Shown: positions 40,001 through 52,000 of the stretch, piece by piece
Position numbering within the stretch: the stretch's first letter is position 1
Layout of the letters: each line of letters begins with the position of its first letter
NCBI GenBank assembly: GCA_032191485.1
Contig: JAVDOI010000043.1
Coordinates: 965,078-1,029,077 of the forward strand
Source of the DNA: Leptoclinus maculatus
Taxonomy: Eukaryota; Chordata; Actinopteri; Perciformes; Stichaeidae
Reading direction: 5' to 3'
DNA: 64,000 nt
Made by a program: the position numbers and the translations under genes
The notes under the pieces: generated by a model
What the model was told of the DNA's origin: nothing
The model's database searches: none
Seen by the model: only the letters and a program-made list of their open reading frames with translations

Positions 40001-43000
40001 CCTTCTCCAGGCCTGTATCTGTCTCAGGTGCCCCCTCTCCAGAGACAGATCCCCCACACTGAGGCCCAGTTCACACCTGGCATTAGAGTGCGTCTCACCA
40101 CCTGTGATCGGATCCCACATTGCATATCTCTATATGCAAATAGACGCATACGTCATATCTGTTCGCAAAGACCCAAAACCTTGTTGTTTTTAACCGTTTT
40201 ATGTTTTGAGTAAATGGATTCACTGTGGCGCTCAAAGGCTACCGGCAGCTACGGCAACTTTTAAGGTGGAATGTTTTCTTGCCCGTTACTCAATGTACGA
40301 GCTGTGACACCTTAAATGTCACTATGACAACTTTGATTGTTTTTATTGGCTCTCTTGCATGCTTCAGTGATGATTGGATTGAGATGAATTTGATATACAT
40401 ATGCAAACTGCAAATATTCTTTTCTTTTCTAATCTATTCTATTCTATTCTATTCCATTTGTCTTGGGTGCATTCATACATTTACTTAGATCTGTTCACTT
40501 GTGATCAGATTACCAGCATTGAAAGGAGTCCCTTCCTCCGTGGCCTTCATACATCAGGACTGGCCTGAATGAACGACTCCCTCGCCCTCCACGATCATCT
40601 GCTTCCTGACATCCACCCTCAACATTCTGTAGTACACTCCTCATTTCATTAAACTGCTGTGGCATGGTCCTTGCTGGTGAAGTCACTTATCATCACTACT
40701 CAGGTTTATCGCAGAATGCTTTACAGACTAGCAAAGTACACAGATACAACACAATGCAGCTTTTAAACTGAGATCGGTCTGTAGGTAGTTCTGAGACGTG
40801 TTGTGACATCTTTATTTGGCAAAGCATGTGGTTCATTCACCGGTTTCACCGGATGATTAATAGTGGTCTTTGCTAATTTACAAACCACAACTGCATTAAC
40901 ATGCTTTTCCAAATGAATAAAAAAGGACACTTGTGTGCTCTTTATATTCTGCTGCTGAGCGAAAGAAAAAAAGAGAAGCAGAATAAGTTGTATGGAAAGC
41001 TTTGACGCAGCAGTACAGTGCAGCGGAGATCTTTGCTTGATTATGATGAATTCATAAGACAACTGGAGACAGTGGTGCAGCAGCAGGCCATCACTCTCCA
41101 TAGATTCAGGCTGTCACTATGACGATGAACACACCTGCTACGTCCATCTCAGGAGGAGACGGCACCTCAAAAGCTTCTGCCGTCGCACACAGAGCTCATT
41201 ATCAAGCCTGCTTAGTTCGCAAATACCGAGATTGTTCCCGCGGTCAATCGAATTACACGTACACGAAAGAGTGGAGGTAGAACAAGCAATTTCACCGGTA
41301 TTAGACACGGGGACAACAATGTGTTTGTGGTGCGATAAATGACACGTGCGGTCTCTGCAGCATAACAAAGTCACAGCTGCCGCTCTCTTCTCTAACAGAA
41401 GCCAAGGGGAGGTATGAAGAAAAGGGCTTGTAGGGTGCAGTTAAACCCTGTGACCAACACTGAACTATCTGAATCACAACATGTCCCTTTTTTCCCCCTC
41501 ATTTGCTGTATTATGTACTTGTTTCTACCAGTCTGCAGTCAGCATGGAGCACTAGTCCTACAGAGGGGGCAGATGGAAGTGAGGGAACTTCAGCAGAGTG
41601 AATTCATGGATTGATACGAGTTGTATGAAGATAATAGAGGGAAGCAAATTAAATTAACTGTTAAGTAGAAATTTTCCATTTCAATGTTGATTTCAAACTC
41701 TGATAATCCCCTTTGTCAGCACATTAATGCATTCATCGGCATTAGTTTGAGGATCAATGAAGAGGACAGAATGTACTTCTGTTCATCATTATTATCATAA
41801 ATCACTGCAATATGATCGCCACACTGCTCTAATGTATACATAATAAGTACTGTATGTAAACTCATTTTTCTGTATCTTCTACAGACATCGGTACAGTCAG
41901 AAGGGAGCCGGAGAGCCGTAATTACATTCAAATAAATCAATGATTAATTAGGTTTACAGTACATGTCGTCACCGTGGGACTGTGCAGAATACACAATTCA
42001 GAGCTGATTCAGAACTCTACTGATGCAAGAAGTTCTTCAATTATCAAGGTGCCGCCGGCTGAGTTTACAAGACTGACGTTCACCTCATTATTCAATAATT
42101 AGATGTGGGTTTTTAGTAGCCTGATGCAACAGCGGCAGTCGTTCTCTTCATTCGACAGCGGGTCCTGGTTGGGTCTTAAATCTTTATGTACTGTGGTTTA
42201 GCACATTTCTGCAAGCCTGTCTAGATGTTATCTTCATATACTACTAATTTGTTTTCGAATACATGTTTTCTGAGAAACAGCCGTACTGCCGGGACGACAT
42301 GACCTCACAGAACAAAAGTGAAATGCACGACCACGAACACAATGTGGTTTAGATATCTAAACCACATTGTTAGGGTAAACATTATTATTATAATTCAAGT
42401 GTTTGTTATAATTCAAAAGTTTAATTAACTATCAATTTACCATTTATAAATAAGTCAAAGTGTTTTTTTCATTGTTTCACTTACATTAGTTGATCCGAGG
42501 AAGATGCGATTCTGTTGATCACACTTCAAACACAACACACTGCTCTTCTGTCTGCATGTATTGAGCGTCTTCCAAATGCCACTGCACCCCTCCAAAGTCT
42601 GCACAGCCTGCCATCTAAAACTAATGTCCATGCACCCACTCGTATATTTGAACATTTCTCTCCAGTCCACCGTCTCAACTTTCCAACACCGCTAAGCTTT
42701 GTGTTTCCATCACAGACTCTCAGCACAACGTCACCAGCGTGAGGATGACTCAGATGTGAGGAAAGCACAAAGCACGGGTCAGCCTGTGGTATCTTAATTG
42801 AAATGTGGCAAGCACCACCCATGTTGTAATACTCGGAAATATTTCAAAGTGCCGCATAACCCCGGTGGTCCGAGAACACAGACACACGCTACAGTCAAAC
42901 TGCCTGTTACGCTCTCCGACGTCTCCAAACATCCGCCTCTCTTAGCTTGTCACCCGTCGCTGACAGCTTTATTCGAGAAGTCATCACAGAGCTGTCGCCT

Positions 43001-46000
43001 ACGAGGGCTGGCTGCTGAGTGATGTTGACGACCGGGAGGATTATTTTTGTTAATTTGGAAGACGTCCAAATTAGGAGTGAAGGCCGAGTGGCTGGTAGAT
43101 CGTCCGAGGCAGATTCCATTCTCCGTCAGGGACAATGAATGAATGAATTCTGAAACCAACAGCTTTGAGGGTGGATATTCTCTGGTAATTTCATCGCACA
43201 CGCAGGGGAAAGTAGTAGAAGAGAGAAGATGGTAACAAGAGGAAAATGCCTCAGCAACATTGTCATCTCACACTTCAAAATGTATATTTTGCCACTGAGA
43301 AATCATGCAAACTAATGTCAGTTGTTTTAAAATATAAAATATATTGAAATGGGACTTACTGCAGAAATATATATATATGAATACATTTTTTTCCACGTCA
43401 TTTATTTTGTCACGTTTGTTTTTTCTTTCAACATAAATGTTCATTCTTTCATCATTACTGCCCATAGGTGTGAAGTATATGAGAAAAAGGAAGTGTCAAC
43501 ATGATCAAATATGTTTTCTATGTTCTTCGGATCGTTGGACAAAGCAATATGTGACTTAAAGCCATGATAGACAATTATTGTATGGCAAAATGTCCGGTTT
43601 TAGTGGCAGATGCAAGGGGCAGAGGTCAACCATAGTGAGATCCAATCACTGTGTGAAATGCAGCACTCTCACTCTTAGCTTTTATGTCATTTTAACAGCA
43701 GGGCACAGTAGAGCATTGTTCCCCCTTCACTCTTAGTTCCTCTAAAATCAAAATCCGTGCTGTGTTATTGTTATAACTGTCCAATTAAATACAGAGAGCC
43801 TCATTCTGCACAAGTACAGAGCGGCGATGTGGGAAAAATAAGTGAAAAGAACACAAAGCTGGTTGAGGAAAAGCTGGTGTGCCAAAAAAAACCATCACAA
43901 AGAACATGATCACAAAATGCTCTCAGAATGTTTTTTTAGAGAATATCTATTCTGGTGACTAATCTACTTTATTAGTCATCATTATCCAAAGTGTTTCCTC
44001 CCATTAATGAGGATGTACAAAGGTCAGATCATAGGAACATTGATAATGTGTTTCTTGTGATTGGGTTCTAGATCTTCCAGCACTCTTTCTTGGCCTCGTA
44101 CCTGATCTACAACCTGAATACCAGGTGAGCAAACAGAGAGTTACAGCTTATCAACACACAGCTTGCATGGTAATATACATCAGTGACACACAAGCTACAG
44201 TTAACATGTCTTTGTATTATCTTTTATTTGAAGTCACATAACGACAAAGTGTTCTGACGAGATCAATAACAGTCGAGAAAAATAAATCCCTTTTGATGAG
44301 TCTGTGTAAAATTCAGTTCATGTTTTTAATCACTTAAGATGACACACATCATTCGCCTCAACATTATTTGAACCTTTGGACTCTGTAAATCAGATCTGTG
44401 CTGGTCTGCTGTGTAATGCTCCATGTGTCATTCGATCCGTTCTTTCATCAGAGAGGTGCGGGAGCTGAATCCTCCGGAGGTGTCTGATTCAGTCCTCCAG
44501 TTTGCCTCGTGGGGCGTTCACGGCCAGCAGCTGGTGAGTTTACAGGCCGAACAACGGCTACTCAGTCTAAAAGCTTCCATCATTCACTTAATCACACATT
44601 TAATACTGGAGCAAAGATAGTTCAAAGGAATTAGATATTTGTAAAAAAACATTTTCACTTGATTACCCAAGCAAGTCCGTAAACAACAACATAATAACCT
44701 CAATGCACCTCAACACCTACTGAGTTCTAATTAATTACACAGTTCATACTGACCCACAATCCTCCTTGTCTCAACAAGTATAACGTGTGAAATATTCATA
44801 TAAGAAGTCACTCAGTGATAAATATCAGTAAGCATGCATTATACAGCAGCAGTCTAAATGGAAATGCATAAATTATCCAGGAATATGCTTGACTAATATG
44901 AAATGTGAACTAATAGCTGAAGCGTTTAGGGATCATTAGGGATATTTAGCCCCATTATTAATTTGAAAACTTGGGTGTTTAGTCTCAGCACAATTGTGGA
45001 GCTGAAACGATTAGCTGATTCATCGATTAGACGATGGGCAGAAATGTAATCAGCAACTATTTTGATTCATGTCATTTGTCATTTTTCAAGCAAAAATGTC
45101 AATATTCTATATTTCATATCTTTGTGTTTTGGACTGTTTGTTGGACAAACAATCTAAATAGGTGTGTGTAAATTGTGCTGTTTTATTGACCAGCCAGTGA
45201 ATCCAATTATTGAGAAAACAATAAACTGATGGAAAAAACCTTGCTGCATGCAGAAAGGTGAAAAGGATGTCTTATTTAATACCGTGTGACATATAATTCA
45301 TTGCACTCATAGAATCCTACCTGCTCTGAGGTGAAGACTATTTTTGACTCGAGAGGAAAACACAAACGCCCTCAAAACCCAACCAGTAACAGTAACATGC
45401 TAATCGAGCTGTTACTGGAAGACATCTTGTTTTGTGACCAAAGCTCCAAACGCCTCCACCGTGCAGAGCATTATGCACAGAATAATCACTCCATTATTCT
45501 CTCCAGAGCAGACAGGGAAAGTAATTAACCATTTGATAGCGTATTTATCTGGTTTCCTCAGGGTTTCTACCTGCCCTCGGTTGGAACCTGAAGCCCTGCA
45601 GCGGTGCGTCACACCGCTAACGACAAAGTTTCATTACTCAGCAGCTCTCCTGCATATTTGTCTGTGTTATCACTGGAGATGAGACGCTCAGAGAATGTGG
45701 GATTGGTTCACCAGGTTGTCTTTTTGTTCTGCAGAGATGTTCTGTCTCCTCGGTCCTAAAAGCGGCAGTTTCATCTGCGTAGCATTTTTTTCATACAATT
45801 ATGTACGCTAATGTGTTTTGTACTATGTGCTGTGTGTATTCATGGATAAGTTTCATACACTATAATGCAGTACTTATCACAGTATGTGTTTTCAAATTCA
45901 AAATATATATAAATTGTCTCCTTGTCCCACAGATATATATATTTGAAAACAACATTTACTACCAAACGGATGTTCAGAGCAGCTCGTGGAGGCTCACGTC

Positions 46001-49000
46001 TTCTGGACAGGAGGGGGTCATCTTCAACGGCATCACGGACTGGCTGTATGAGGGTAAGAGAGAGAGCACTGAGTCATAAAAGCCTGGCAAAATAACTAAC
46101 TTGAAGGACAGATAGAAGAATTCAGATGCTACCTCCAGAATCTGGCACTTTGGACTCAGAATAGGAAAAGAACAATGATGATGTATGTAAGTGTGTGCAC
46201 GCCGTTTGGCAACGGAAGTAGGACGGAGTGTAATAGCTTGTCAAACTAAGCGAGGGCATTAACTAGCAAATAATGCAAATGCAACCTAAATAAAGTGACT
46301 TTCAAGACTTCTGGACGCTACAAACAGTCCAGAGTTAGTCAACACGTTTAATAGCTTGCAGCCATAGACGGCACAGGTTAACTGGTGACTCTCAGCCGAA
46401 TGTAGGTATCAGTTTTAACTACATACTTATCTGTGTTTATCATCCATGCCAACTATTTATGTAGGTTTCTACGAGCAACCCCGGGCGCACTCGGCTGAAT
46501 GTTACCAGTTAACTCGCTCACTCGCTAAACTGAAACACCTGTTGATCTGAAACGGTCGTGATCCTGTCTGGACTCTGTAGATCTTAAGTTGGCTGTTGGA
46601 ATATTGATTCTGACAACCAAACATGCACCAACCAGACAGTTTTAATTAAATGTTGAGCTTGCTAATTCGTCTGCATGGCAGGGGCAAAACGCCACTTCTA
46701 ATGCCAAGATGCTCATTTTATTGGTGATGTTGACTGTAAAAAGGTCTATACCTTTTTATATGACAATTGACAAACGTGTAGTACAACTGTACTTTATATT
46801 TACTTAACAGGGATCTCTGGAGGCTGTGTCCTGACTTTTGTTTGTGGGGTTAAGGCAGACGTTACGTGACATTGTTATTACTGCTGCAAAACCTCCTAGG
46901 AGAAGGATGGATGGATGGATGAATTCTGACTTGGATACAGGAGACCACTGTTCACACCCTGTTTCATAAAAACAATCTATTCATCATGATAGATCTTAAC
47001 TTTGTATTTTTATTGCACGGACCTCTTAACCTTGTTGGCGGCAGTAAAGAAAAATGTCATGTTTGTCTAGTCACACAATGGTCTCCTAAAAATGACTTCC
47101 CATACAACAAAACTGCATTGTCAATTACCTTTTGAAAGAAACAGATTTTCTTACGGATTACGTTTGTTTTTGACGTATCACAAGTACATTTAATTAAAGT
47201 CGAGGTGGACGGATGAATCAGACACAGGACTTTCACCCAGGAGAACAGTATTTGTGTCCCATGTGAAACCAAAAGTAACTTGCTTATTTCAACCCAAGAT
47301 ATGATTTTTTACCAAACCTAAGACAATATACATTGCTTTTACTTACCCTAACCAAGTAGTTTTATTACATAAACCTTAGCCATAACTGAGAATGACTTTT
47401 GAAATAGCAAAAGCGCCACAAGCAGATGAAATACTATAACTCTGATAATCCACGAATGCAGACATGTGGCTGTAAAAGGTTTTTGGTTCAGAAACAGATG
47501 TATGTAGAATTGTTGACATGAAACATATTTTTGGCTCAGAACTGTAGAGATTCAACGTATTCATTGTTTGCAGTAACGTTCAATGCCAACATTTTATTCT
47601 GGCTGACTGGTTTGAGTCGCATAGTTTTCTACTGGTATAAACAAAGGATTATACATCAGAAAGGATTATACATCATATAGAACAGTAATTTTCAACCACT
47701 GTGCCGCGGCACACCAGTTTGCCATGGGAAAACTTCCAATTTCCCTTAATCGGTCCAAAGAAACATTATTTAGTTGCTGCAAATAATTTGCCATTGTTGA
47801 GCATCTGAGCCTGCAATATAGTGGCTGGCTAAGTAATAAATACTCTTCCATGCCAGTGGGGGGCAGTAGGTGGCACAATAAAGACCTTGTTAATTTAAAA
47901 CAGTAGAATTAAATGACGCGCGGGAGAGGTTGCGGTGACAAGACGAACAGAGATGGAGAACTATTTGAAAAGGCAGTGGTGGGCCGTCAGGGCCTTCAAG
48001 GCCTTCTCTGCTGGCCTAAACAGAATCACAAAGTTATAGCTATTTTATCATTTAATAATTTTTCTTAAATACACGACATGTATTATAATTTATAAAAATA
48101 TTTTTCCCATTATCTTATTTTCTCATTGCACAGCTACTGTCTTCCTCAGTTGCTCTGCTTCGAGTGCAGCTTGTTTTAAGTCGAGCTTTCATCCAATCAG
48201 ATTTCACCTCTGTGTCTCTAGGTAGAAGAGAGGCCCGAGGCCTGCAGACTCACAAGTGAATCCATGTACAGTTTAAGTGAATGGGGACGATATTGTTGAT
48301 TGTCATAGTCTTCAACCAATCAGATCTTTAGTTTGACATGTTGGGCGTATTCTTTGATGTGCCAGAGCCTTCTAGCTGGCCTACAAGTACGTCAGCATTA
48401 ACGTGCAGCTCAGTTTTCAGGTGCAGCTCTGCAGTGAGGTGCAGCGTGCGCTGTGATTCGTCAGTGGGCGAGCACATGACAATCGTGAAATGAAACTTAA
48501 GGTAACCAGCAAAGCTTAGTCGGAGTAGTAAGAGTTCAAATTGAAAGATATGGAAGAAATTATGACATTTTTTGCATTTTGCTTGGTGTAGATTCTTTTT
48601 TTTTTTACCTAGCTTTGTTTTTTTAACACTCAATGGCTGAAGGAGGAGGAGAAACGGATTGGTGAGTTGGGATTTAACCGTGGGATTAAAGTCTTTGGTA
48701 AATCAACAGCGTTTGTTTTTTTACATCTGATATCTGAATGGCCCTTGAGTGTGTAGCAGAATACGTGGTCCGCTGCAGTGTTGCTGGATTGATTTGTTGC
48801 TTTGTTGTCATATGAATATATGTGACTGGTTCTTGTGAGTTTGTTGTTGTCATTGTGTTAATTATATTGATTTGGACTATATGCATTGTCCGTTAATTAC
48901 GAAGCATACCGTCATGTGTGGAGTTATTGTCCGGACAATTGAATATGTTTGGCCTGTTTTCTTTTACAAAGCAATTATTATGGTCTGGAGAAATGTGGAT

Positions 49001-52000
49001 TATGTGGCGATTGCTTTAGCCCTGTTTGAATCAGTAGGAACAGCTAAACTCTGCGGGGAGAGTTCATAGCTTGTTTGCTGCTGTTGTTTTCCCGTAAAGC
49101 TAGTTTAGCATAGCCTCCCAGAACACACGTGCGGTAACTCAGCTGTTTTTTTGTTTGTTTTTTTTTACTCTGAACTGGGCCCTGGACAAAATAACCCAGA
49201 TGAAAAGCCTAGTAAGGATCAACAAATTGAGAGTCATTAAATTGTCAGTATATATGCTGTATTATGCTAAAATGTGTCATTTTGTATCTTTTGGTTTGTT
49301 GTTTTTAATGTAAAAAATGTACCGCGGGTCAGAAAATGTTGAAAAACACTGCTATAGAATAACTTGAGATTAAAAAGAGGAGCACAGACTAACTTTTGCG
49401 ATCAATAAGCAGGAGGACTAAGCCCCTCTCTCCTGGCTCAGAGGGTCTGATTTGTCTTCTTTTGGTGTTCCAGAGGAGGTGTTGCACACGCAAGTGGCCC
49501 ACTGGTGGTCACCTGACAGCTCCAGACTGGCCTATCTCACCATCAACGATTCCCTGGTTCCCAACATGCTCCTGCCCCGGCTGACAGGCTCTCTGTACCC
49601 CAGGGGGAAGGAGTACCCTTATCCAAAGGTAACAATTAGAGCACTAGAAGTCTAATTTATTTCCAGAGTTTAAATTAACTTTCAATTTAAGTGGGTTATA
49701 ACATTGCTGCATTGATTTCGGGTATTGACTTGTTGTCAGTACAGAATTTATGCAGATTATTCCAGTTAAAGGTTCACCGTATCAGGAGAGCAGCACTAGA
49801 ACATCCTTTAGCTCACTTAATACCTTTGGTGCACGTTTTTCATGTTTAAAAGTAAATTAGAATATGGCATGAGCATATTTCTAATAAATTACACATTGCA
49901 TGTCCTAGTTTGAAAACTAGATTTCGACTTCATTAAGTAAAATCATTTTAACTTCTTGGCACAGAAAACAATATTTTACCATTCCTGCTTTTTCTGTTTG
50001 TTATTAACTCAACACTAGATCTACAGATCTACATCACACATTTACATTTGCATCGTAATCCTCAAGTGGACGCTGAGGCCATGAACAGAAAAATATTTTT
50101 GGGCAATTTTCTGCCTGTTTTAACTTTACTTTTAATTTAAAAGCAGCACATAGAATTTTTTTTTGTTATTTGTGGGCACACCAATAATACTGTTTAGTAG
50201 TGTTGCATAGTTATTTTGATCGAAAATACATTTTCTGTGGCACATGGAGTTTTCTGGTGTAGAAATACTGATCTTACAGAGTAACTTGTGGAAAACTACA
50301 GGGTCACTATTGTTTGGCGCCGTGACTTATATTTTTCTGTATATGGCCACATATACTGGCCACATATACTGCACAGCAACCCCTTCAAAGTTGAGTCCAC
50401 TATAACCTGCAACTCAATTGTATCAAAGCAGCTCTATGAATAATACAGCTGCAGGATCGCCGCTTTAGCTTACCCATAAAGGTTAGGGAATCCTTTTCTT
50501 GTTTAATTCATGTTACAGTGGCTTTACTTCCTTTGAAGAGAGATGTCTGCAGGGATCTGTGGCACTGGGAGGGATAGGAATGTGATATGCTTCAGTGAGG
50601 CATGCTAACACACCTTCCTTTGATGCACGTTCAGCGTACCAAATGCCTCTCAGACGGTAGAAGGGTTGTGGAAAACGGGTGGAATGAGGGTCATAAGGTA
50701 AAGGGCAGCCTCATTTGTAGGTTAAGATTAATTGATGGGAGGAGGGGCTTAGAATAGGAAGTAATCTAATTAATCAAGCACTGCACTCAATGTTCACCTC
50801 CGCAACGCAGTGTGAAAATTGTACGCACACACACACACACACACACACACAGTGAGTCTTTTGCTTGAATCCTTGAGTGGGGTCAACGTTATGACATCAT
50901 GGGATTAAATGAAGCAGAGATTTAATTGCCTTCTGCTTCCTTTTATCTATGAGAACACTGATGGTGTGTAGCAGTCTGACGGTCATACTTCTGCTTCAGT
51001 CACTGGGGGATACATTTGTGTGGGTATCTCTCAGTGAGTCAATAAAAAGTAAAAGTACTCGGGGGAGTATTCTTCATGGGTATAATGTGTCTGAACTTAA
51101 AGAAATACCTCATTACTGTTAGAATGACTCTAGTATCCACATTCTACAGCCCTGCAAAAACTCCATAAACTGGTTTATGACCAAATACCTGCAAAACTAA
51201 TGACATTTCCAACAGCCTCAGCTGTACTTTGGGTCTAGTGCTAATGAGCTAATCTAAGCATGCTATCACCTAAACCAAGATGGTAAACATGGTAGACATG
51301 ACTTCTTGAACAGCAGCATGTAAGCATGTTGCCGTTAGCATTTAGCTCAAAGCTCTGCTTTGTTTAAGTAGGGCCCTGGCTCTATTAGATCAGATTGCTT
51401 ACCTGTCATGTAATATGTGGCTAATAACACCAGTAGAACTGAATTGAGCCATTCAAAGAAGCTATTGTGCCCCCAAAAGAGCAGAAAGTGAAGGGTTGGA
51501 GAAGACAGGAATAACAAACAGTACAGATAAGCGGGCATGAATGTGGAATAAATACTGTCATCCTAGATTTCCCTTGTCATGTAGACTAATGAGCATCCTT
51601 TCTGAGTGAGGGTTAACTGATGAAAACGACTGACTCGCCCCAGAGCCTGTGCAGCATACAGCAACACAGTTTGTTTCCCACTTCTTTCATATTCTCTGTT
51701 AAAGTCCTACTAGCAATGTAAGCAGCATGTAAAAATAGAAAGCAAGTGCGCCGTGTTGCTCACTGCTTATTGTTATCGCTAGAGTGCACGCAGTGTGCAT
51801 CACGGATTTTACGTCCAATTAGATTAAGCCTGTGAATGTAATTGTACATTTGTACTGTTTTCACTCCAGATGGGACAAATCAATCCCACCGCCAGACTCT
51901 ATGTCATCACTCTGGACGGCAGCTCCCTCACAACTGAGCTGAGACCTCCTGACAGTTTTGAAAAGAGGTATGATTGAAACACATTTTAAATGAAAAATAA

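Noticed and set aside
42526..42822. 98-codon minus-strand frame in a repeat-poor region
   Set aside because: Overlaps other frames, no domain, no splice signals recognised.
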